Below, piece by piece: positions 56,601-62,886 of a DNA stretch of 64,000 nt. The stretch is from Echinometra lucunter. Taxonomy: Eukaryota; Echinodermata; Echinoidea; Camarodonta; Echinometridae. Made by a program: the position numbers and the translations under genes. How positions within the stretch are numbered: position 1 is the stretch's first letter; each line of letters begins with the position of its first letter. Under the pieces are notes generated by a model, which did not search any database, was not told the DNA's origin, and saw nothing but the letters and a program-made list of their open reading frames with translations. The stretch lies in assembly GCA_029962745.1 (NCBI GenBank), contig CM057157.1:27586825-27650824 (forward strand). Reading direction: 5' to 3'.

Positions 56601-59600
56601 TTCAGAAATATATATCATATGACCCCTTAAAATGTTGGCATAATTGAGTTGTACAAGTTTGTGCTACGTTTTATGCAATATTTTTTTAATGGTGAAAAGG
56701 TCACCAGAGGTCAAAAGGTCACAAATTTGACCTCTACCCATAATACGGAGCAAATGCATTTTTTAAATCACCAAAACCCCTTAACAGATCATTGAAAATT
56801 AATTGAAATTAAAAGTTACATACTGCAATTATGTTTTATTTAATATCAGTAGACAAATGTATGAAGAAGAAGTAGAATTAACAATCTGGTACTTATCTTC
56901 TACATGTTCTACGCATTATTTGTACGTTTTGACATACATGTGTCAAATAGGAGCATAACACTTCACAATTCCTTGCTGAAACACCCTACAATCAGTCATA
57001 AAACAGGAAAAATCAGTCGAAATGACAAAGCTATGAGCAGTACCGAATCAACATAAGAAGAACCTTAAATATGTACATTATAACTAAAATGAGAAATGAA
57101 AAAAATGGACAAGCTGAATACATAAATAACTGAAACAAATTACAGAGAAATTAAATCAATTAAGAAACAAATAATGGAAGAACCGAAAAGGAAACCAAGG
57201 TTGGAAGAGGAATGTTCTGAATAAAAAGGAGATGGTGAGTAAGAAAAGAGTCATGGGCTGAATAGTAATGATGGAAAAATAAATGAAAAGGAACTGGGGA
57301 CTTGTGGACCAAGCCAACTTTTACAGATGGTGTCGGAAAATTAGTTTATAACGGCTCCAACTTCGAAATTCTTCACAAATATATTCTCTGTGACCACTTT
57401 GAAAAGTTGATTTACTAGTTCTACAAATTTGTGATACGTTTTATGCAAACTTATCAAACTTATGCTGTGGAAAGTTCACCGAGGTCAAAAGGTGGCAAAC
57501 TTTGACCTAAGTTTGCCTATGATATTAGCAAATGCAGTTTTTTACCCACCATGATCCTATAACACAATTTTTAAATTGGAAATGAATTAAAATTAACAGT
57601 TTTATAGCTGTTATTTTGTTTTTGTTTAATATCAGCAGGCAAATGCTTGAAAATAGGTGGAATTAAGCTTTTGGTATGTAGAATGAAGGGATTTCATTAA
57701 TAAAGGAAAGGTAATATACAAGCTGGCATTTGTTTAGGCATTGAAATCACATGGTTCATTTCGTAATGATCATGATGATGATAATAATAATAATAATAAT
57801 ACGCAACATTTATATAGCGCTCAATACAAATGTTTTTAAGCGCTGCATATCATTACCCCGGCTTTAGCACGGCTACCCTGATCAGGCGCTCGAGCATTCA
57901 AGGAATTTCTTCCTACCGGGTACCCATTTACTACACCTGGGTGGAGAGTGACAAATGTATAACAAACTGCATTGTCCAAATATCAGTTGTGATCACAGGC
58001 CATGAAAGATTTCAAAGTAACACTTGCTATAAAATATTCCTTGATCTGATGACAGTTCTTCGAATTGCTTTCCCTTTATTCTACATACCAAAAGCTAAAT
58101 TCTACCTATTTTCAAGCATTTGCCTGCTGATATGGTCATGGGGTATCTTCCAACCAAGTTTTTTTTCTTTTTTTTTTTGTTGCTGGCAACATTAACTTTC
58201 TTGTATTGAATAAAAACATGAATGGAAAGATGTAACGTTTAGTTCAATTAATTTTCAATGCAAAAAAAAATCTGTTATAGGGTCTTTGTGATTAAAAAAA
58301 AAATTCCCTGCATTTGCTCTGTATTAGAGGTAAAGGTCAAAATTTAGGACCTTTTCACCATAAAAAAATAGCACAAACTTGTAGAGCTCAATTATGCCAA
58401 CATTTTAAGGGGTCATTTGTGAAGAGTGCAAAGATAGAGCAGTTACAAACTATCAGTACTCCTAAATTACACAATCAGCTGTAAAAGTGGGTGTGGTCAA
58501 TTCTGTCAGAGGAGACTGTTGCAATGGTCACTGAGCAATTATCGCGCGCAAGGTGTGACTACTGTGCAGTCACACATATCCGATTTAGACTGCGGTTCAC
58601 GGAGCCAACACGATTTAGCGCGGCGGCAACAGGGAGTTTTGCGGAAAGCCTGGGAACGGCTGGGAACATTCTTGAAAGTCAACACGGATCCTCCGACGCA
58701 GGTTGATATTAGTCCATTTTGCTGCTGACTAGGACTCAAAATATCGATTACTCTTCGTTACCTAGCGACCAGGAGGAAGAAATGACTGGTGGATCATGGC
58801 GGTGTAAACACGGTGTTATCACGGATCCTGCGGTGCCAGCATGGATGCTAGCGTTCTTTACACGGTGAACGGCGTTACGAGCACGGTCCATTTCAAATTG
58901 CCAGGACCGCAACATGTTTAATTTTTGGGGCGATTCCTCCCGGTTCCCAGGGTTCCCAGCGGATGAGTGACGGATTACCAGGGTTTGTGTACGGTGTTAA
59001 CTCGGTCTTTGGCGGAGCACGGCGGATTGCCGAACATTCTGTTGAAAGTGTATCATCACGCCGTGTTTAAAAAGGCTTTCCGCCATCGTTTTGACAAGGT
59101 CCATCTCAAACCGCCGTGAACCGCCGTCTAAATCGGCGATACCTGTTCCTGACGATGTGACCACAATATAGCAAAACAACAAAGATTTGATAATGAACAT
59201 TAAAGTGACCTACTGCCAAGGCTTGGATGTATCGCTGATACCAAAGTTGAGCTGTGGTCACTCTCCGAGCTCAGTCTACATTCAAGTTTAAGGGTAATGC
59301 GATTCAGTGCCAGGTATAACCCCATATGTACAAGAGATGACGAATTTAATCCTGTCACGATACTGGTCGGTAAGGGCTTTTGACTAGCAACAATTCTAGA
59401 GGCGGAGGCGGTTCTATAAACAGTTTGTGAGCAATTAATCTGTAAATAGGACTGGTTTTCTTTCTGATCAACAATTAAGAATGAGAAAACCCTCCTATTA
59501 TCAAGAGAACTATACGGTTCCGACACCACAAGATTGGTTTCGAGCACCTGTTCACTGAAGATACCTAGAAAATGAATGAGAAGACAAAACCATAAAACGT

Positions 59601-61728
59601 AAAAGACATGTGCATTAAAAAATCACTATGAATTATCCTTATTAAGAGCACCAACTGACCTCATAATCATCGCCATTTCCCCCTTTTTTTGTAGTATCGA
59701 ACTTCCTGTAAAATACAATTTTGTAAAAATTCAATTCTAATCTGTACTCCACACATGTGTTTTAAGTATTATGTATCTGATTGCTTTAGGTGTTGACAAT
59801 TTTTCTGACTACTTTAGAAGCCAATTTTAGTAAAAAGCATCGATGTTCGTCATCGTATCCAACCAGGACAATATATCAAAATAGGTTCTGTTTCTAAAAA
59901 GTTTCGATATTTAGTAAAAAGTAGCGGTATACTACAATACCATGGTCAAAACCTGTTAATATTCAATTTCCAATTCAGTTTTCATGCTAAATATAGATCT
60001 AAAGGCCTAATGAGTACTCTGCATGGGAAGGGGTATATTAGTTTAGTTTAGCAGTTTAGTGATTTTATTCATATTCCTCAAATTATTTAAGTACATATCA
60101 AATATTACATTCATTTACAAAAAGGCGGACGTACGTTCTAATCGGAACGAGCATTTTCTCAAGTGAGCGCTCTAGTGTTCTCCGGATTTAACTCTGCGGC
60201 TGATACCGACAGAAACAATAACTAATTTTTATCAACTGCTTTTATTCATTCGAGCATAAAATAGCACCAGAACTTCTGCTGTCATTATTTTGATAAAGGG
60301 AAAATTTGCCAACAGTTACTTATTTTCTGGGAGGCCCTGTAATAAACTCTATGTTACCTGGGAGATTATGGCATCAAGTTAATTTTTGCATAATAGAGTT
60401 TTGTACTTTGAATTCGTACTTCATTTGTTATTTTTGTTGTGTTTTAGCATGCAATGTAAATACAATGTTTTCTACGTTACCAGTCACTGGGATTGGGACA
60501 AAAGGATCTATGCTATAGTTATTTAGTTATTATATGAGTTTGTTCAACGATTTTCTTTTTTTGTATAATTATGTATTGCTTTGCCAAATGATGATGATGA
60601 TGATGATAATGCAATTGATCGTACGGTCGATCTTTGCGATTGATTGCATTGACTACTACGGGCAACCAATCGCAAAAATTTATTGTACGATCAATCGCTA
60701 AGCTCTGTTTTACGGGCGCCAGAACTTCTGCTGTTATTTGATAACGGAGAAAATCATATTACTGCCTACTGTTATTTTTTCTGGGACGCTCTGTAATAAA
60801 CTCATTTATATATTATCTATTTTCTCTCTCAAGTTGTGTTAATGGGAGATTTTGGCATCAAATTAATTTTTGCATAAGAGAATTGAATTCGTGCTAGATT
60901 TGATATTTTTGTTGTGTTTTAGTATGCAATGTAAATACAATTTTTCCTACGTTATACCAGTCACTGGGATTGAGACAAAAGGAACTATACGCTATAGTTA
61001 TTTAGTTATTATTAGTGTTTGTTCAAACAATTTTCTTCTTTTGAATAGTTACATATTTTCTTTGCCAAATGATGATGATGATGGTGGTAATAATGATAAT
61101 AATAATGATAATGATAATAGCAATAATAAGCATGTATGGGGGAAAACTGACTTCACTTGGCCCTATGAAACAACAAAGAAACAAATAGTGATTTACTAAA
61201 TCAATAATTTGCTTTATGATCATACAATCTGATGAAATATCAGCTCAAAAGAAAATTGCAGGTACCTGATCGTTCACAAACGAAATTAAGCACGGTGAAG
61301 CAGTTGTGTTCACGCCACGTTTCCTGTTTCAAGCGAACGCAGTCTTTCTGCTGATGACATATCATTGTTTTGTTGCCTTCCCATGACGAAAAACTGCTGA
61401 TAAAACCACAATTCTTAAAATAAAATATTTATATAATGACTTAGAAATTACAAAAAAGGAAGTGAGCTCAAACAATCGTTGTAGAATTCATGTATAAGTA
61501 CCCACGTGCCCCTCCCCCCCCCCGACCACTACAGTCTACAAAATGAAGATTCGAATTTGCACATAACCAGAAAATTGCAGCACCACTGCCACTGAAAACT
61601 GAATAAAAGCGCTTTTCTTACGAATTATCTAGCAGCGAGCCATCAATCCATTTATAGGTGCATTCCTCTTCCAGATCCGTGAGGCCAAACCAGACAGCTC
61701 GATTACCAATAAAATCACGGACGAATTC
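39200..61728 (-). CDS. CTLD / Ig-like / 5 EGF / FN3 transmembrane receptor, Tie-like ectodomain, no kinase (12 exons, 5' end missing)
   Basis: Exons in transcript order: 61728-61622, 61396-61266, 59564-59214, 52873-52610, 45314-45180, 44502-44350, 42672-42541, 42060-41896, 41693-41562, 41353-41021, 40501-40387, 39476-39200. All have AG/GT borders and matching phases, totalling 2295 bp (764 codons plus TGA). Protein order: C-terminal half of a C-type lectin domain, two Ig-like modules, five EGF-like modules, one FN3, a helix (WALFGVTLFLLVCGGVFFIA), then about 90 cytoplasmic residues with seven tyrosines. EGF modules 1-3 match the vertebrate Tie set (for example CICPPGFTGENC, CRPDPYECNCLSGYTG, CQAGHYGVDC). 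Tie receptors have two to three Ig, three EGF, three FN3 and a kinase. Here the FN3 set is one, two EGFs are added, a lectin domain precedes, and the kinase is replaced by a stop. Likely a surface receptor. Ligand and pathway are unknown. The start lies beyond the window or was not recognised. Confidence 0.85.
39545..39650. repeat. ATT/ATC microsatellite in gene 2 intron
   Basis: About 100 bp of imperfect ATT, ATC and TCA triplets within the last intron of gene 2. Confidence 0.8.
40387..40501 (-). CDS. Gene 2 exon: transmembrane helix
   Basis: A 115-bp exon (acceptor TTTGTTGTTAG, donor GTGAGT) encoding a short acidic stalk (EKPSNDAAEGRFRDS) and WALFGVTLFLLVCGGVFFIA, one hydrophobic helix of about 20-22 residues. 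The following Arg residues from the next exon make a stop-transfer signal, so the tail is cytoplasmic. Confidence 0.9.
41021..41353 (-). CDS. Gene 2 exon: fibronectin type III domain
   Basis: A 333-bp phase 1-1 exon (acceptor TTTCTTTTATTAG, donor GTAAGC), 110 codons. FN3 landmarks are ADPPSL at the start, VIWNAWDPD (strand-B Trp), IGGYDIYLKN (strand C Tyr), and LEQDEEYMISVSPV (strand F Tyr). N-glycosylation sites are NKT and NST. Tie receptors carry three such domains; only this one is visible here. Confidence 0.92.
41562..41693 (-). CDS. Gene 2 exon: EGF-like module 5
   Basis: A 132-bp phase 1-1 exon (acceptor TTTCTCATATAG, donor GTAAGC). It reads GCFDSCTKTCHCLEGASDCN, SATGTCFSGICSSGW and TGPTCQI. 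The C-C--G---C----G-C-SG-C--GW-G--C pattern is shared with module 3, suggesting duplication. Confidence 0.88.
41896..42060 (-). CDS. Gene 2 exon: EGF-like module 4 (divergent)
   Basis: A 165-bp phase 1-1 exon (acceptor ACTCCCACAG, donor GTAAGT). It starts VCANGSYGEYCGKCRCPDHT and ends RSTYCDI, with eight cysteines. The second half (SNGVCAVGYATEPS) departs from the Tie pattern. No such fourth EGF occurs in vertebrate Tie. Confidence 0.85.
42541..42672 (-). CDS. Gene 2 exon: EGF-like module 3 (Tie-like)
   Basis: A 132-bp phase 1-1 exon (acceptor CTTTCTTAACAG, donor GTAAGA). It reads CQAGHYGVDCLQDCHCSGG, SACDFFSGECPGDCADGW and SGPSCQ. It corresponds to the third Tie EGF (C--G-YG-DC---C-C--G--CD---G-C---GW-G--C), with an additional cysteine pair (CPGDC). 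Confidence 0.92.
43285..43400 (+). pseudogene. LINE ORF2 C-terminal fragment, split by a later insertion
   Basis: The plus-strand frame LPTPRTNFLRNSSLYHVY then CNLFNKLPESMRLE before a stop is the LINE C-terminal pattern (PRT---R-S-----W/F-LP). The matching 3' tail, CCGTATTTAAATGAATAAA at about 44295-44315, lies beyond a fold-back element. Confidence 0.5.
43520..44172. mobile_element. Fold-back element inserted in a LINE
   Basis: Left arm (43520-43690) with GGGTGAGCACTGCCCACTTT pairs with right arm (44000-44172) with AAAGTGGGCAGTGCTCACTC. The middle holds AATC repeats and CA-rich sequence. It separates the LINE ORF fragment from its 3' tail. Confidence 0.65.
44350..44502 (-). CDS. Gene 2 exon: EGF-like module 2 (Tie-like)
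   Basis: A 153-bp phase 1-1 exon (donor GTGAGT). It reads CGEHRFGSDCDIMCGV, then NVTCTGSQICRPDPYECN and CLSGYTGISC. The C-PDPY-C-C--G--G--C block is diagnostic of the second EGF of vertebrate Tie receptors. One N-glycosylation site (NVT). Confidence 0.92.
45000..45080. repeat. (AT)n(GTAT)n microsatellite
   Basis: About 45 bp of pure AT followed by GTAT units, 100 bp downstream (in transcript sense) of the EGF 1 exon donor. Confidence 0.9.
45180..45314 (-). CDS. Gene 2 exon: EGF-like module 1 (Tie-like)
   Basis: A 135-bp phase 1-1 exon (acceptor TTCATAG, donor GTACAG). It reads CPADRWGPPSCLGFCDPCYN then GGICHERSGSCICPPGF and TGENC. The WGP-C--FC--C-NGG-CH---G-C-CPPGF-G--C pattern is the first EGF module of Tie1/Tie2. 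Eight cysteines are present. Confidence 0.92.
45600..46010 (+). pseudogene. Dead Tc1/mariner-type transposase remnant
   Basis: One frame reads ISDWPLQCPGLNLIELPWEE LDKKM, which is the Tc1 DDE signature region (usual form DWP-QSPDLNPIE--W--L). Frameshifts and a stop follow. Downstream, another frame retains RILQQAWQVERHF, the next conserved Tc1 segment. It lies in the gene 2 intron between Ig-like 2 and EGF 1. Confidence 0.6.
46377..47075. repeat. Two nearly identical 350-bp tandem units
   Basis: Units start at 46377 and 46727 with CTCATTTCGCTAAGTATGCT and differ at only a few bases. A minus-strand frame repeated in both (FACSKILPNHEQCLLFKRLQ) has no start, splice or family support. Confidence 0.85.
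47190..47350. mobile_element. Small fold-back with GTCGACTTGAGGTCTG-type arms
   Basis: GAAAGTCGACTTGAGATCTG at the left pairs with CAGACCTCAAGTAAACTTTC at the right, with a second internal pair around CTCAAGTCGAC. Confidence 0.65.
48005..49625. mobile_element. Giant imperfect inverted repeat (arms about 650-700 bp)
   Basis: The left arm (about 48005-48660) and right arm (about 48910-49625) are reverse complements in order. Examples: AATTATTCATAAAGCTGAG with CTCAGCTTATGAATAATT, and GTGCGCAAGCGCA with TGCGCTTGCGCAC. The left arm is purine-rich and the right arm pyrimidine-rich, with a 250-bp purine-rich loop. Frames here are compositional. Confidence 0.8.
49846..50210. repeat. 46-bp minisatellite, about 7-8 units
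   Basis: Unit contains ACAAAGAAATACATAAGG, AAAGACAAGAGGTAGG and ATGAAAGGAAAA. Unit starts at 49964, 50010, 50056 and onward are 46 bp apart, and one unit has a short deletion. The three overlapping minus-strand Phe/Ser-rich frames are repeat artefacts. Confidence 0.9.
50250..50517. mobile_element. 270-bp MITE with inverted ends of about 105 bp
   Basis: ACTATGAACATGACGGACAA pairs with TTGTCCACCATGTTCATAGT at the ends. The arms continue through AAGAAAGCGGACAAAATAAA and GGTTCTGGTAGTCAAAAGAA in both orientations. It abuts the 46-bp minisatellite. Confidence 0.85.
51750..51912. mobile_element. 160-bp hairpin MITE
   Basis: ATACTGTTAGAATAGTTGTT pairs with AACAACTGTTCTAACAGTAT, and AAAATCATTGGGTTGTTTAA with its inverse. 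It is related to 38985-39095. Confidence 0.85.
51945..52005. repeat. (CA)n(TATG)n(AT)n(ACAT)n microsatellite
   Basis: Palindromic compound repeat with GTATGTATATAT on one side and ATATACATACATAC on the other. Confidence 0.9.
52610..52873 (-). CDS. Gene 2 exon: Ig-like module 2
   Basis: A 264-bp phase 1-1 exon (donor GTGAGT), 87 full codons. It contains GRFTRSVHSGTNSTLAVTS, HHVYCDAVLRED, FSECEDRIMPNRRDN and IIRVIVY, which leads directly into the first EGF cysteine. Tie receptors show the same Ig-to-EGF junction with an I-L-V strand before the first EGF Cys. The acceptor AATTTAAAG has a weak pyrimidine tract, so the 5' border is the least certain of this gene. Confidence 0.72.
53558..53625. 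repeat. (CA)n/(CG)n microsatellite
   Basis: CA repeats interrupted by CGCG, ending in CATATGTATAT. It is alternating purine-pyrimidine and so able to form Z-DNA. The His/Thr- and Cys/Val-rich frames are spurious. Confidence 0.9.
54000..54265. mobile_element. MITE with AGAACCCTT repeats
   Basis: AGAACCATTTCTTTGTCCAG at the left is mirrored by GGGACAAGAAATGGTTTT at the right. AGAACCCTTCAGA and AAGGGTTCTTT recur on both arms. Confidence 0.65.
54640..55285. repeat. Second DR1-motif tandem array ending in a GGACGGACG tail
   Basis: Three to four units of about 155 bp with AATGACCTTTGACCTCACC, CAACATGATGTTACC and GTTTGGTTGCCATTGGACC. It terminates in ACGACGGACGACGGACGGAC like the array at 5686-6745, so both belong to one kind of element although the unit sequences differ. 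Confidence 0.75.
55294..55710. mobile_element. Element of GAGACGTCTC palindromes
   Basis: Ends TATCTCACCAACGGAGGCG and CACCTCCGGTGGGTGAGA are inverted. The core has tandem words TCTCCTCAGTC-C-GCGA with GAGACGTCTC or variants. G/C-rich compared with its surroundings. Confidence 0.65.
56020..57290. repeat. Duplicated GACCACGCCCAC block and unique intron sequence
   Basis: Bases 56040-56330 and 56430-56740 are direct copies (AAAGTTACATATGTCCAATC, GACCACGCCCACTTTTACAG). The rest, 56830-57290, is A-rich with no feature seen. Confidence 0.6.
57300..58500. mobile_element. Fold-back version of the GACCACGCCCAC element interrupted by a SINE
   Basis: Left-arm AGCAGGCAAATGCTTGAAAA and TTTTGGTATGTAGAATGAA (57640-57690) are mirrored at 58075-58130. 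The right end (AAAGTGGGTGTGGTCAA) is inverted relative to the blocks at 56020. A SINE fragment lies in the loop. Confidence 0.65.
57795..57950 (-). mobile_element. SINE body fragment with (TAA)n tail
   Basis: Shares ATTTATATAGCGC, CATTCAAGGAAT and ACCTGGGTGGAGAG-type words in the same order as 11600-11830. Its 3' end abuts an AATAATAAT tract at 57780-57798, as expected for a SINE on the minus strand. Confidence 0.6.
58545..59165. mobile_element. 620-bp G/C-rich fold-back element
   Basis: The left CCGATTTAGACTGCGGTTCA is mirrored at the right by GAACCGCCGTCTAAATCGGC. The interior repeats CACGGTGTT and GCGGATT-like words. No frame has family support. It lies about 50 bp downstream (transcript sense) of the Ig-like 1 exon. 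Confidence 0.7.
59214..59564 (-). CDS. Gene 2 exon: Ig-like module 1
   Basis: A 351-bp phase 1-1 exon (acceptor TTCATTTTCTAG, donor GTAGGT), 116 full codons. It has two cysteines about 60 residues apart (QINCSQ and KLECRL), alternating beta-strand-like patterns, and N-glycosylation sites NQS, NCS and NSS. Position between lectin and EGF modules matches the first Ig of Tie receptors. The Ig call comes from position, length and cysteine spacing, not a strong motif. The frame runs on past the donor to a stop, so an unspliced form would be truncated. Confidence 0.7.
60246..61075. repeat. Two diverged direct copies (about 330 bp each) with a small palindrome between
   Basis: Both copies hold CCAGAACTTCTGCTGT, TGTTGTGTTTTAG, ATGCAATGTAAATACAAT and CAGTCACTGGGATTG and end in a (GAT)n tract. 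The spacer is a palindrome (ATTGATCGTACGGTCGAT and TTGTACGATCAATCGC). Confidence 0.75.
61266..61396 (-). CDS. Gene 2 exon: C-type lectin domain, C-terminal part
   Basis: A 131-bp exon (donor GTACCT) encoding FSSWEGNKTMICHQQKDCVR then ETWREHNCFTVLNFVCERS. The last two cysteines (HNC, FVCE) fit the domain's conserved disulfides. The usual calcium/sugar motifs EPN or QPD, and WND, are not present; WREHN stands where WND is expected. Two AG acceptors three bases apart (61398-61397 or 61395-61394) both keep the frame. Confidence 0.8.
61622..61728 (-). CDS. Gene 2 exon: C-type lectin domain, middle part
   Basis: A 107-bp exon (acceptor TTGATGACAG, donor GTAAGA) encoding EFVRDFIGNRAVWFGLTDLE and EECTYKWIDGSLLDN. 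VWFGLTD is the WIGL-type core strand and W-DGS the following loop of C-type lectin domains. It starts in phase 0, so the first half of the domain is on an upstream exon that I could not find up to 64000. Confidence 0.85.
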
Positions 61729-61769
61729 CTGTCATCAAGAAGAAACTTTACACTGTTCATAAACAATAA

Positions 61770-62260
61770 CGACTAATGATAGCGATTATGGAGATGATAA
61801 TGATAACCAAAATAATGATGATCATGGTAATGGTAATGATAATAGAAAATAATACATAGTAGTAATAATACAATGATAGTAATGTTTCAATTATAATATT
61901 AATGACAACAGTAATCTGATATCTAAAACGTACGATATCTTTTCTACCTAAAAAAAAACGCTTTTGTAATAACAATAGTAATAATGATTATGATAATATT
62001 CATAATTATGATAATGATGATGATAATGATGACAACGAAATCATGATCATGCTGATAACAAAAATACTGATAAGAAGAAAAATGAAAAAAAAAAAAACCC
62101 ACAGAATTGTTTTAGAAATACATGGAAATAATTGCAATTATTATCATCCTCATCATTATTACATTACTAATATCATTATCATTATCATAATTATCGTATC
62201 ATAACTACTATCATCATCGTTGTCGTCGTCCTTGTCATCACCATGCTTATCATCATTATA
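61770..62260. repeat. AAT/GAT/ATC degenerate microsatellite
   Basis: Triplet-rich tract directly upstream of the first visible gene 2 exon (61622-61728). Poly-Ile frames are artefacts. Confidence 0.75.
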
Positions 62261-62298
62261 TTGTTAGTGTCAGTAAAATGGGTTGTGGTATACCTCTG

Positions 62299-62886
62299 TT
62301 AAAGGAGAATGCAACCCAGGCATCAGTGTGCTCTTAGTGAATAAAGATGACCAAGAAGAGTAAACAGTGAAAGTTTGAGCAAAATCGGACAATCTGTTCA
62401 AGAGTTATGAATTTTTAACGTTTCAGTAAATCCCTATTTTGAGGATCCTTAATTGGGTTGGCAACTTTGCCAGTATCTGTGATGTCATCGTGGACAACTC
62501 TCAGTTCATTTTGTACATGATTTTTTCAAAAAAATTAATTTATTTGAAATTTTAAGTCAGGAATCAGATGATTCTTCCAAAAATGCTTGCAGAAATTAGA
62601 AAACCATGTCATACTCAAACAGTAAACCAACAGAATTTTTATTTTTCTTAAAAATAAAGAAAATGTTAAATTCTGTGTACAAAATGAATGGAGAGCTGTC
62701 CACGATGACATCACAGATGCTGGCAAAGTTGCCAATTCAAGGATCCCCAAAATAAAGATTTACTTAAACTTTCAAAGTTCATAACTCTTGAACAGATTGC
62801 CAATCCTCAAACTTTCACTGTTCATTCTTCTTGTTTTTCTTCATTCACTGGAAGCACACTGATGTCTGGGTTGCATTCTCCTTTAA
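62299..62886. mobile_element. 590-bp fold-back TTAA MITE, family E
   Basis: Starts TTAAAGGAGAATGCAACCCA and ends TGGGTTGCATTCTCCTTTAA, with arms pairing over most of the length. Its layout is like family D (18727-19278): the same TTAAAGG ends and a TGATGTCATC/GATGACATCA word in both arms. Confidence 0.85.
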
